64,000 nucleotides of DNA from NCBI RefSeq assembly GCF_024732245.1, contig NZ_CP093845.1, positions 1,674,001 through 1,738,000 on the forward strand, read 5' to 3'. Both the position numbers and the translations under genes were made by a program. The DNA is from Dietzia sp. B32 (lineage in GTDB: Bacteria; Actinomycetota; Actinomycetes; Mycobacteriales; Mycobacteriaceae). The notes under the pieces were generated by a model. That model did not search any database and was not told the origin of the DNA. It saw only the letters and a list, made by a program, of their open reading frames with translations. Below are positions 54,748 to 62,862 of the stretch, piece after piece (position 1 is the first letter of the stretch; each line of letters opens with the position of its first letter).

Positions 54748-55608
54748 ATGACCAACGCCGTCCCCACCCCGGCCGAGCTGAGCGGAAGAGTGGTGCTGGT
54801 CACCGGTGCCGCACGTGGCCAGGGACGAGCCCACTGCGAGGCGTTCGCGGCCGCCGGGTGCGACGTGATCGCCCTGGACCTGTGCAGGGACATCGACACG
54901 GTCCCCTACCCGATGGCCACCCCGGAGGACCTCGAGGCCACTGCCGAGGCCGTTCGGGCCCTCGGCCGCCGCTGCGTCACCGGGGAGGTGGACGTCCGCG
55001 ACCTGATCGGTATGCGCGAGGCCGTCGACGCCGCGGTCGCCGAGCTCGGCGGCCTGGACTTCGTCATCGCCAACGCCGGGGTCTCGCCCGAGCCGGCGGC
55101 GTCCTGGGAGCGGAGCGAAGAGGAGTGGGATACGACCCTCGACATCAACCTCAAGGGCACCTGGGTGACCACGACGGCGGCGATCCCCCACATCCTGTCC
55201 ACCGGCCGCGGCGGCTCGGTGGTGCTCATCAGCTCGATGGTGGGACTGCGGGGCGGTTCCTTCACCGCCAGCTACGGGACGTCCAAGTGGGCCGTGCGCG
55301 GGCTGGCCAAGGCCCTGGCCGGCGAGCTCGGGTTCTCAGGCGTCCGGTGCAACTCGATCCACCCCGGCAACGTGCGCACGCCGATGATCGAGAACCCGTC
55401 GATGATCGCGATGATGACGGGCGGGAAGGGAACCACGCTCGAGGACGCGGCGGAGACTTTCGGCGGGATGAACCAGATGCCGCAGCCGTGGGTCGAAGCA
55501 TCGGCGATCGCGTCCATGGCCGTCTACCTGTGCAGCGACGCGGGCGCGGGCATCACCGGCGCCTCGATCCCGATCGACCTGGGAGGCAGCGAGAAGTTCG
55601 GCCTCTGA
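54748..55608 (+). CDS. SDR oxidoreductase, mycofactocin-coupled type
   Basis: 286 residues. Cofactor motif TGAARGQGRAH, catalytic tetrad region SSMVGLRGGSFTASYGTSKWA. A longer insertion after the second strand (DLCRDIDTVPYPMATPEDLE) is typical of the mycofactocin-associated subgroup, whose NAD is bound non-exchangeably and re-oxidised by mycofactocin. No mycofactocin genes are in the window. ATG 54748 has AGGAG at 5 bases. It shares a divergent 100-base promoter region with the NYN gene. Confidence 0.85.
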   Translation: MTNAVPTPAELSGRVVLVTGAARGQGRAHCEAFAAAGCDVIALDLCRDIDTVPYPMATPEDLEATAEAVRALGRRCVTGEVDVRDLIGMREAVDAAVAELGGLDFVIANAGVSPEPAASWERSEEEWDTTLDINLKGTWVTTTAAIPHILSTGRGGSVVLISSMVGLRGGSFTASYGTSKWAVRGLAKALAGELGFSGVRCNSIHPGNVRTPMIENPSMIAMMTGGKGTTLEDAAETFGGMNQMPQPWVEASAIASMAVYLCSDAGAGITGASIPIDLGGSEKFGL

Positions 55609-55647
55609 GTCGGCTGGTCCGGCCGAACGCGGGCCACATCGCGGAAA

Positions 55648-55689
55648 CGCGGCAGCCCGCTCCCTCTGGCGAGGGGGCGGGCTGCCGCG
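55648..55689 (+). terminator. Hairpin terminator after the SDR gene
   Basis: 13-base arms CGCGGCAGCCCGC (55648-55660) and 55677-55689 with a further CCCTC/GAGGG stem inside, 40 bases after the SDR stop. Confidence 0.75.
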
Positions 55690-55725
55690 GAGGCTGTCGG
55701 GAGATGAACCCGGCGGTCGAACCGA

Positions 55726-55857
55726 TCAGGCGGTCTCGACGGGAGCGTTCGGGCGGGGAACGCTGATGGTCGAACCGGTGGCGGTCCACACCAGCGACCA
55801 GAAGATGTCGATGACGGGCTGGATGGCCTGCAGGAAGATGTCGTTGGCGTTGCTCAT
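55726..55857 (-). CDS. 43-residue micro-protein with amphipathic helix
   Basis: Opens MSNANDIFLQAIQP, then a hydrophobic VIDIFWSLVWT segment, then a Ser/Pro-rich tail ending PVETA. The ATG at 55857 has GAGGGG 7 bases upstream. Small amphipathic peptides of this kind form the cell-wall porins of Corynebacterium (PorA, PorH), but similarity is only in size and shape. A larger in-frame version starting at 56121 overlaps the desaturase control region and is less likely. No family is recognised. Confidence 0.55.
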   Translation of the reverse strand: MSNANDIFLQAIQPVIDIFWSLVWTATGSTISVPRPNAPVETA

Positions 55858-55874
55858 GATGTGTCCCCTCGTGA

Positions 55875-55900
55875 GTACTGCTGCGTACTGAGTCGTACTG
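55875..55900 (-). promoter_or_regulatory. Three GTACTG repeats at 10-base spacing
   Basis: GTACTG occurs at 55875, 55885 and 55895, exactly one helical turn apart, 18 to 43 bases upstream of the micro-protein start. On the coding strand this is CAGTAC x3. The regular phase suggests a bound protein. Confidence 0.5.
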
Positions 55901-56133
55901 CGGAATATGGCTGCGAAATCGGACTTCGTGTCGTGTTCCCCATGTGACGCGAAGTATGTCGTCACGCACTCCGTCGACGTTACACAACCGTGATGTAGTG
56001 CGTGGCATCCCCGGGCTCCCGCGCAGGCCACACCCGCTTCGGCGTCCGAAAAATAGTTTCCGGCCACACCGGAACGGGCCGAAGCCCCTTCGCCCGACAC
56101 CGAGCCAAAGGTGTGACCCACGCAACCAAACGT

Positions 56134-56163
56134 ACCTACGCGACCGTAGGTTACGGTACCGTA
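56134..56163. promoter_or_regulatory. Two adjacent palindromes at the desaturase promoter
   Basis: ACCTACGCGACCGTAGGT (56134-56151; 7-base perfect arms with a 4-base centre) and TACGGTACCGTA (56152-56163; a 12-base perfect palindrome) abut each other and end 5 bases before the desaturase ATG. The layout fits dimeric TetR operators; a TetR gene lies downstream. Confidence 0.65.
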
Positions 56164-56168
56164 GCTTC

Positions 56169-57410
56169 ATGGCCATCACCGACATCCCTGAATTCGCGCA
56201 CCTCTCCGAGGCTGACATCGAATCTCTCGGCGCGGAGCTCGAGCAGATCCGCCAGGACATCATCGGCTCGCTGGGCGAGCGCGACGCCAAGTACATCCAC
56301 AACACGATCCGGTTCCAGCGTGGACTCGAGATCGCAGCTCGGGCGCTGCTGCTCGTGGGCTCGCGCAACCGCACGGCCTGGGCGGTCGGGGCAGGCACTC
56401 TCGGCGTCGCCAAGATCGTCGAGAACATGGAACTCGGCCACAACATCATGCACGGGCAGTGGGACTGGATGAACGACCCCGAGATCCACTCCACCACCTG
56501 GGAGTGGGACATCGTGGGCACCGCCGAGCACTGGAAGCAGACCCACAACTACATCCACCACAAGTACACCAACATCGTCGGCCTGGACGACGACGTGGGG
56601 TACGGCGTTCTCCGGGTGACCCGCGACCAGCGTTGGCACCCCTTCTTCTACGGGAACATCGCCTACAACGCGGCCCTCGCGCTGCTGTTCCAGTGGGGCG
56701 TCGGTATCCAGCACCTCGAGCTGGGCAAGGTCGCCAAGGGTCGCGACGACCGTCGCGAGACCATGAACAAGCTCAAGTTGTTCGGCAAGAAGGCCGGCCG
56801 CCAGCTCGCCAAGGATTACGTCTTCTACCCGCTGCTGTCCGGCAAGGGCTGGAAGTCCACGGCCACCGCCAACCTGGTCGCCAACGGGATCCGCAACGTC
56901 TGGACCAACGCGGTGATCTTCTGTGGTCACTTCCCCGACGGCGCCGAGAAGTTCACCAAGAAGGACGTGGAGAACGAGACGCAGGCGGAGTGGTACCTGC
57001 GGCAGATGCTCGGTTCCGCCAACATCACCGGCGGTCCGGTGATCGACTTCATGTCCGGCAACCTGTCGTATCAGATCGAGCACCACATCTACCCGGACAT
57101 GTCGTCCAACCGGCTCGCGGAGGCGTCCATCCGGGTGCGCGAGGTGTGCCGCAAGTACGACCTGCCCTACGTGGCCGGTCCCCTGCCGGTGCAGTACTTC
57201 AAGACCTGGCGGACCATCGCCAAGCTGTCACTGCCCAACCACCTGCTGCGCGACACCACCGACGACGCGCCGGAGACCCACTCCGAGCGGATGTTCGCCG
57301 ACCTGCCCAAGCCGCTGCCGACCGTGGAGGGCCAGCGGGCGGGCCTGAAGACCGCGCTGCAGCACCACCGCGCCACGCGGCGGGCCCGCAAGGTCGCCGC
57401 CGTGGCCTGA
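56169..57410 (+). CDS. Fatty-acid desaturase (DesA3/acyl-CoA type)
   Basis: Membrane di-iron desaturase of 413 residues that introduces a double bond into acyl chains. Histidine boxes are H91 to H95 in HNIMH, H126 with H130 and H131 in HNYIHH, and QIEHH at 302-306. Membrane segments lie before box 1 and between boxes 2 and 3. It resembles the mycobacterial DesA3 group, but redox partner and position of the double bond are not decided. No Shine-Dalgarno is visible before ATG 56169, so leaderless translation may apply. The palindromes lie immediately upstream. Confidence 0.9.
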   Translation: MAITDIPEFAHLSEADIESLGAELEQIRQDIIGSLGERDAKYIHNTIRFQRGLEIAARALLLVGSRNRTAWAVGAGTLGVAKIVENMELGHNIMHGQWDWMNDPEIHSTTWEWDIVGTAEHWKQTHNYIHHKYTNIVGLDDDVGYGVLRVTRDQRWHPFFYGNIAYNAALALLFQWGVGIQHLELGKVAKGRDDRRETMNKLKLFGKKAGRQLAKDYVFYPLLSGKGWKSTATANLVANGIRNVWTNAVIFCGHFPDGAEKFTKKDVENETQAEWYLRQMLGSANITGGPVIDFMSGNLSYQIEHHIYPDMSSNRLAEASIRVREVCRKYDLPYVAGPLPVQYFKTWRTIAKLSLPNHLLRDTTDDAPETHSERMFADLPKPLPTVEGQRAGLKTALQHHRATRRARKVAAVA

Positions 57411-57437
57411 CCAGCAACCGCCTGATTGACGCCAGGG

Positions 57438-57474
57438 ACGCCCCGGCACCGGATACCGGTGCCGGGGCGTCCGT
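57438..57474 (+). terminator. Hairpin terminator after the desaturase
   Basis: 17-base perfect arms (57438-57454 and 57458-57474) with an ATA loop, 27 bases after the desaturase stop. No U-run. Confidence 0.8.
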
Positions 57475-57596
57475 GATTCCGTCGCCCACGCCCCCGCACG
57501 GCGATAGGCTGACGCTCGAGTCGGCGGAACCCGTCGACGGCCGGCGCTACAGCGGTCGAGCCGGATGCCAGGTGGAACACGACGACGGGAGCCCCC

Positions 57597-58196
57597 ATGG
57601 AGGACCGGCGCATGCTCATCGCCGATTCCGCGATCGAGGTCGTGGCGAGGGACGGGGTCCGCGCCCTCACCCACCGCGCCGTCGACTCGGAGGCGGGGCT
57701 GCCCTCGGGATCCACCTCCTACTACTGCCGCACCCGTGCGCAGCTGCTGACGCTCACCGTCGACCGACTCACGTCGCTGCTGCGGGGATTCGTGGAGGTC
57801 TCCGGCATCCAGGAGCTGGCGTCCACCGATCCGGACGACGTGCTGGCCCTGCTCGCGCGCATGGTCGACGGGCTACTGGGCGACTACCGCGGTGAACTGG
57901 CGGCCAGGTCGGCGTTGATCGTCGAGCTCGCCGGCAAGGAGGACACCACGGATCTCGTGGCCGCCCTGCTCGATCCGAGCGACCTGGTCGGCGCACTCGA
58001 CGCCGCCGGGCTGCGGGACCCGGCCGCCGCCTCCCTGGACCTGTTGACCGTGTACGAGGGCCTGCTGTGGGAGCGCACCGTCGGCAGGCTGGCGGGCGTC
58101 GGGATCGACCAGAAGCACGACGCCGACGTGTTGGGCGCGGTCCTCTCCCGCCACGAGCACCGCGGCCCCCGCAACCTCTTCGGTCTGCGCCGCTAG
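57597..58196 (+). CDS. TetR-family transcriptional regulator
   Basis: 199 residues. The N-terminal helix-turn-helix runs AIEVVARDGVRALTHRAVDS, then EAGLPSGSTSYYCRTRAQLL, typical of TetR. The C-terminal ligand domain is about 150 residues. It is the closest regulator to the desaturase, 186 bases downstream and after a terminator, so it may sense acyl chains and bind the palindromes at 56134-56163, but it could also regulate elsewhere. GGGAG precedes ATG 57597. It is convergent with the ABC permease gene. Confidence 0.85.
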   Translation: MEDRRMLIADSAIEVVARDGVRALTHRAVDSEAGLPSGSTSYYCRTRAQLLTLTVDRLTSLLRGFVEVSGIQELASTDPDDVLALLARMVDGLLGDYRGELAARSALIVELAGKEDTTDLVAALLDPSDLVGALDAAGLRDPAAASLDLLTVYEGLLWERTVGRLAGVGIDQKHDADVLGAVLSRHEHRGPRNLFGLRR

Positions 58197-58214
58197 CGGG
58201 GGCCGCGATCGCCG

Positions 58215-60785
58215 CTAGTCCGAGATCGCCTCGAGCGGGTCGGTCTTGGCGGCCCGGTGCGCGGGCCACAGCGAGGCCAACACCCCGACGACGGCCGAGG
58301 CCGCCAGCACGATCCCGATGCTGCCCCACGGGATGGTCGTCTCCGTCAGGCCGCTGTCGGCGAGCACGGTGACGAACGCCCAGCCGAGGTAGACGCCCAC
58401 CGCCGCGCCGATCAACGCGCCGAAGACCGCGATCTGCGTGGACTCGAGGTTGATCGTGCGGCGGACCTGCGAACGCTGCATGCCCACCGCCCGGAGCATC
58501 CCGATCTCGGTGCGACGTTCGATCACCGACAGCGCGAGGGTGTTGACGATGCCCAGGACGGCGATGACCAGGGCCAATCCGAGCAGGGCGTAGATGATCG
58601 ACAGCAGTTGGTCGATACCGCCGGTCTGCGTGTCGATGTACTGCTGCTTGCTCTGGACCATGGCGATCGGGATGTCGGTGAGCTCGTCGGTCACCGCGGC
58701 GAGGACCTCGTCCTGCCCGACCCCGTCGGCCGCGGCGACGAGCACGTTGAAGGTCGAGCGCAGGTTTTCCGGCACCAGACGTTCGTAGACGTCCATCCCG
58801 GTGTAGAACTGCCCGAGGATCTGGGAGTCCTCGTAGACGCCGGTGACCCGGAGGGTGCTCTCGCTCCCGTCGGGCCCGACGAGCGGCACGGAGGCGCCCA
58901 TCGTCCACCCCTTGTCCCGGGCGACTGTCCGGGACACGACGAGCGAGTCGGGGCCCGGGTCGAGCGAACCGTCGACCACCGTGGCGTCGATCATCTCCCC
59001 GACGGGTCCGCCCGCGGCCGACAGCGCCTGCGGCTCCCCGGAGAGCTGGGCGAAGGCGAACGCCAGCCACGCCACGTCACCGACCTCGTCGACGTCCGCG
59101 ATCCGCTGCTCGATGCCGCCGGGCAGCGGGGTCGGCGGGCCCTGGGAAGCCACGCCCTGGACCACGACGTCGGCGTTGATGTCCTGGTCGATGACGCCGC
59201 TGACGCTCTCCTTGGTGGTGGCGCCCAGGGTGCCGAACGCCGCCACCAGGGTCAGTCCCAGGGTGAGCGCGAACGCGGTCGCGGCGGTACGACGGGTGTT
59301 GCGCCCGGCGTTGGTGGCGGCGAGTCTGCCGACCGCGCCGAACGGCGCGCCTATCACTCTGCCGATGCCTCCCGCGATGGGCTTGGCCAGCGCGGGCATC
59401 ACCAGGAAACTGCCGATGATCAGAGCGGCCGCGCCGACGCCGACCGTGATCGCGCCGGACTTGGTCGTGTCCTGCCACGTACCTATCACCGCCAGCAGGA
59501 GGCCACTCACCACGGCGAGCAGGCCGACGGAGGTACGCCACCCGCCGCCGGCCTCCGTGGAGGCCGATCCCACCCGCATGCCCTGGACGGGCGCGACGCG
59601 TCCGGCCCGACGGGCGGGCGCCCACGCGGAGAACACCGTGACGACGAAGCCCAGCACGAGCGGGGTGACGACCGACATCGGGGTGAGCGCGAGGGCTCCG
59701 GACGGGATGCCCAGGTCGAAGGCCTCGAGCACCACGAAGATCAGCTTGGCCAGGCCGAAGCCCGCGACCACGCCGATGGCGGAGCCGACGAGCCCGGTCA
59801 CGGCGGCCTCGGCCATCACCGACCGCGTGAGCTGTCCGCGGGAGGCACCGATCGCGCGCAGGAGGGCGAGTTCCCGCAGGCGCTGGGCGACGAGCATGGA
59901 GAAGGTGTTGTAGATGATGAACGTGCCGACCAGAAGCGCGATCAGCCCGAAGGCGACGAAGAAGTAGTTGATGAAGTCGAGGACGGTCGACAGCTGGTCT
60001 GACAGTCGCTCCTTGATCTCCTCGCCGGTGCTGACGCTGTATTCGGGGAACTCGGCCGCGATCGTGTCGCGGACCTCCTCCTGACTCACGCCGGGTGCGG
60101 CGCGGACAGAGATGTCGGAGGCGTTCTCACCGTCGGTGAACAGGGCACGGGCCCGCTCGGAGGAGAACCCGACGCCCACGTACCCGCCGATGTCGGTCTC
60201 GCTGGCGTAGGCGCCCACGACGGTCACCTCAAGCATGCCCTGCCCGGTGGTGTAGACCTCGGCGGTGTCGCCGACGGCCAGGCCGGCGGCGGTGAGCACG
60301 GTCTCGGGGAGCACCACCTCGTCGTCCGCGGCGGGCGCGCGACCGTTCGTGATCCAGTTGCTGTCCCCGACCGCGTCATCGGGGTCTATCCAGGCCAGGC
60401 CCTCCGACGGCGCGCCCCCGGATTGGTACGGGGTGCCGTCGGCGTTGAAGAGCACGACGGTGCCGGACACGCCGGGCATGGCCGCCTCGACGCCCGGAAG
60501 CTCGAGGACCTGCTCTGCCACCTCGAATGGCACGCCGGCCCCGCGCGGGTCCTCGGGTTCGATCATCGCGGCGAGATCCGCGGTGCCCTGGTCGAGCAGC
60601 CCGTCGAAGGTGCTCTTGAGGGTGGAGGTGAAGACCAGCGAACCGGTGACGAACGCGGTGCCCAGCACCACGGCCAGCACCGACAGCACCAGGCGGAGCT
60701 TGTGGGCGGCGATGTTGCGCAGTGAGACGCGCAACATCGGGCGTGTGTGGCGGGGCGCGTGCGCCGAGTGGCGTGCGGGCGCCAT
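58215..60785 (-). CDS. ABC transporter permease, FtsX/MacB type (two FtsX domains)
   Basis: 856 residues. Two MacB/FtsX-like membrane parts, each with a large extracytoplasmic loop, the first helix near residue 20 (RNIAAHKLRLVLSVLAVVLG). This is the LolC/MacB-like fusion form found in actinobacteria. Substrate unknown; family members move lipids, antibiotics or act as mechanotransmitters. ATG 60785 overlaps the ATPase stop by one base (TGATG), so it is translationally coupled. The convergent TetR gene ends 18 bases away. Confidence 0.85.
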   Translation of the reverse strand: MAPARHSAHAPRHTRPMLRVSLRNIAAHKLRLVLSVLAVVLGTAFVTGSLVFTSTLKSTFDGLLDQGTADLAAMIEPEDPRGAGVPFEVAEQVLELPGVEAAMPGVSGTVVLFNADGTPYQSGGAPSEGLAWIDPDDAVGDSNWITNGRAPAADDEVVLPETVLTAAGLAVGDTAEVYTTGQGMLEVTVVGAYASETDIGGYVGVGFSSERARALFTDGENASDISVRAAPGVSQEEVRDTIAAEFPEYSVSTGEEIKERLSDQLSTVLDFINYFFVAFGLIALLVGTFIIYNTFSMLVAQRLRELALLRAIGASRGQLTRSVMAEAAVTGLVGSAIGVVAGFGLAKLIFVVLEAFDLGIPSGALALTPMSVVTPLVLGFVVTVFSAWAPARRAGRVAPVQGMRVGSASTEAGGGWRTSVGLLAVVSGLLLAVIGTWQDTTKSGAITVGVGAAALIIGSFLVMPALAKPIAGGIGRVIGAPFGAVGRLAATNAGRNTRRTAATAFALTLGLTLVAAFGTLGATTKESVSGVIDQDINADVVVQGVASQGPPTPLPGGIEQRIADVDEVGDVAWLAFAFAQLSGEPQALSAAGGPVGEMIDATVVDGSLDPGPDSLVVSRTVARDKGWTMGASVPLVGPDGSESTLRVTGVYEDSQILGQFYTGMDVYERLVPENLRSTFNVLVAAADGVGQDEVLAAVTDELTDIPIAMVQSKQQYIDTQTGGIDQLLSIIYALLGLALVIAVLGIVNTLALSVIERRTEIGMLRAVGMQRSQVRRTINLESTQIAVFGALIGAAVGVYLGWAFVTVLADSGLTETTIPWGSIGIVLAASAVVGVLASLWPAHRAAKTDPLEAISD

Positions 60786-61555
60786 CACCGCTCCTCGAGG
60801 GCGCCCATGGCGGACAGGATCTCGTCGGCGGTGGGGTGGGTGAGCTCGCGGACGACCCGGCCGTCGGCGAGCAGGAGGACGCGGTCGGCGTAGGTGGCGG
60901 CGCGCGGATCGTGGGTGACGATCACGACGGTCTGGCCGAAGTCGTCGGCGGCGCTGCGCAGGATGGCCAGCACCTCGGCCGAGGAGGTGGAGTCGAGGTT
61001 GCCGGTCGGCTCGTCACCGAAGAGGATGTCGGGGCGACCGACCAGGGCGCGCGCACACGCGACGCGCTGCTGCTGGCCGCCGGAGAGCTCGGACGGGCGG
61101 TGCGAGAGCCGGTCGGCGATCCCCAGGCGACCGATCACCTCGTCGAACCAGGCGCGGTCGATGGTGTGGCCGGCGATGTCCTGGGGAAGGGTGATGTTCT
61201 CCTCGGCGGTCAGGGTCGGGACGAGGTTGAAGGACTGGAACACGAACCCGATCCGGTCGCGGCGCAGCGCCGTGAGTTCCTGGTCCGGCAGGCCGACGAG
61301 CTCGGTCTCGCCGATCCGCACCGACCCGGAGCTCGGCCGGTCGAGGCCCGCCATGCAGTGCATGAGCGTCGACTTCCCCGAGCCGGAGGGGCCCATGATC
61401 GCCGTGAACCGTCCCCGTTCGAAGGTCGCGGAGACGTGGTCGAGTGCACGGACCTCGGTCTCACCCTCCCCGTAGGTCATGACGAGGTCGGTGGCGACGG
61501 CGGCTGCGGAGTCCGGCGCGCCGGCGGGTTGGTGGGTCTCGGCCTGGGTGGTCAT
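60785..61555 (-). CDS. ABC transporter ATP-binding protein (MacB type)
   Basis: 256 residues. Walker A GPSGSGKST, signature LSGGQQQRVACARAL, Walker B ILFGDEPTGNLD, and H-loop VTHDPRAA. The extra N-terminal 20 residues are a typical short tail. It pairs with the permease, whose ATG overlaps its stop codon by one base. The pseudouridine-synthase gene lies 27 bases upstream in the same direction. Confidence 0.93.
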   Translation of the reverse strand: MTTQAETHQPAGAPDSAAAVATDLVMTYGEGETEVRALDHVSATFERGRFTAIMGPSGSGKSTLMHCMAGLDRPSSGSVRIGETELVGLPDQELTALRRDRIGFVFQSFNLVPTLTAEENITLPQDIAGHTIDRAWFDEVIGRLGIADRLSHRPSELSGGQQQRVACARALVGRPDILFGDEPTGNLDSTSSAEVLAILRSAADDFGQTVVIVTHDPRAATYADRVLLLADGRVVRELTHPTADEILSAMGALEER

Positions 61556-61582
61556 GTGCTCCCTCGGATCATGGTGGTCGAC

Positions 61583-62596
61583 CTAAAGCTTGCAGGAATT
61601 CGGAGCGGATGCCGATGGGGGATTGCCCTGGTGTGCACCCTGATCCCGCCCTCGGGTCCAGGCGTCGAGGGTCCGACGGGTGGTGAACTCGCGTGTCTCG
61701 CCCGAGACGGGGTCGGTGAAGGCGATCGAGGAGGCCAGCAACTGCAGGGGGTCGGAGAAGTCGCCGGGGGTCACGTCGCGGACACGGGGGTAGAGGTCGT
61801 CGCCGAGGATCGGGGTCCCGAGCGCGTTCATGTGCACGCGGAGCTGGTGGGTCCGGCCGGTGGTGGGTTCGAGCCGGTAGAGCCCGATCCGCGTCCCATC
61901 GGGTCCGGCACCGTCGCGGACGTCCAGGAGGGTGATGCGGGTGTGGGCGTCGGGTTCGCCCTCGACCTCGGCCGCCTGGAGGATCCCGCGGGTCTTGACG
62001 ATCCGGCTGGATCGGTCCTGCACGTCGGGGACCCCGTCGGGGGCCGCGGCGACCGCCAGGTAGGTCTTGGTGACCCGGCGGGCGGCGAAGAGTTCCTGGT
62101 AGGCGCCCCGGTACGCGGGGTCGACGGTGAAGACCAGGACGCCGGCGGTGAGGCGGTCGAGGCGGTGGGCGGGCGCCAGGTCGTCCAGCGCGAGGTCGCG
62201 CCGGAGTCGGACGAGCGCGGTCTCGGTGACGTGCCCCGCGCGCGGGGTGGTGGCGAGGAAGTGGGGTTTGTCGACGACGACGAGGCGGTCGTCGGAGTAC
62301 AGCACGTCGATCTGATGCGGGACGGGGATCTCGGGCTCCGGCGTCCGGTACATCCACACGTCCATCCCCCGGTGTCGCCGGGTGGCGGCGGTGACCGGCG
62401 CTCCGTCGGCGGTGACGACCTGCCCCGCCTCGAGGGCCTCGGTCAGCTCGGCGAGCCGGTCGGGGAAGCGCCGGCGCAGCTCCTCGGTGATGCTGCGGGG
62501 CCCCTGTCCGGGGTCGGCCAGCCGGATGCGGACCGGGTCCACCCCGTCGCGCAACGGGAGAGGCCGCCCGCGGCGCCTGGAGCTGGACATGTCCAC
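61583..62596 (-). CDS. RluA-type RNA pseudouridine synthase
   Basis: 337 residues. The catalytic Asp lies in HRLDRLTAGVLVF, and GRTHQLRVHMNALGTPI is the C-terminal RluA signature. An N-terminal S4-like part (SITEELRRRFPDRLAEL) precedes it. It modifies rRNA or tRNA uridines; the exact site cannot be read. Starts at GTG 62596 or ATG 62590, with weak ribosome signals. Confidence 0.88.
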   Translation of the reverse strand: MDMSSSRRRGRPLPLRDGVDPVRIRLADPGQGPRSITEELRRRFPDRLAELTEALEAGQVVTADGAPVTAATRRHRGMDVWMYRTPEPEIPVPHQIDVLYSDDRLVVVDKPHFLATTPRAGHVTETALVRLRRDLALDDLAPAHRLDRLTAGVLVFTVDPAYRGAYQELFAARRVTKTYLAVAAAPDGVPDVQDRSSRIVKTRGILQAAEVEGEPDAHTRITLLDVRDGAGPDGTRIGLYRLEPTTGRTHQLRVHMNALGTPILGDDLYPRVRDVTPGDFSDPLQLLASSIAFTDPVSGETREFTTRRTLDAWTRGRDQGAHQGNPPSASAPNSCKL

Positions 62597-62613
62597 GAGC
62601 CTAGTCGCTGGGT

Positions 62614-62619
62614 TACACT
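62614..62619 (+). promoter_or_regulatory. -10 box of the 39-residue gene
   Basis: TACACT lies 67 bases upstream of the 39-residue gene, in the 90-base gap before it. The -35 is not clear. Confidence 0.35.
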
Positions 62620-62685
62620 CACTCGCGCACCATCTGTCCCACGCAACACTTTGGGAACCATCACCTTGAGATTTCGGGAGTGCCC

Positions 62686-62805
62686 ATGATCGACGCCGTC
62701 GTCGACTTCTTCCTCTTCGGTCCCGGCCGCGCCGTCCTCCCGGCGTTCCAGGGCAGCTTCAACATGGCGTATCCGGCCAACGCGCCGTTCCCGGACCAGC
62801 TGTAG
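62686..62805 (+). CDS. 39-residue hydrophobic micro-protein
   Basis: Starts MIDAVVDFFLF, continues with GPGRAVLPAF and a Pro/Asn-rich tail ending PFPDQL. CGGGAG lies 5 bases before the ATG, and TACACT (62614-62619) is a candidate -10. Like the peptide at 55726 it pairs a short hydrophobic helix with a Pro-rich tail, but the sequences do not align. No known family. Confidence 0.5.
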   Translation: MIDAVVDFFLFGPGRAVLPAFQGSFNMAYPANAPFPDQL

Positions 62806-62862
62806 GAACGGGCGCTCCTAAACCCCGGTCCGACGTCGTACCCCGGCGGTAGGGTCGGGGCC

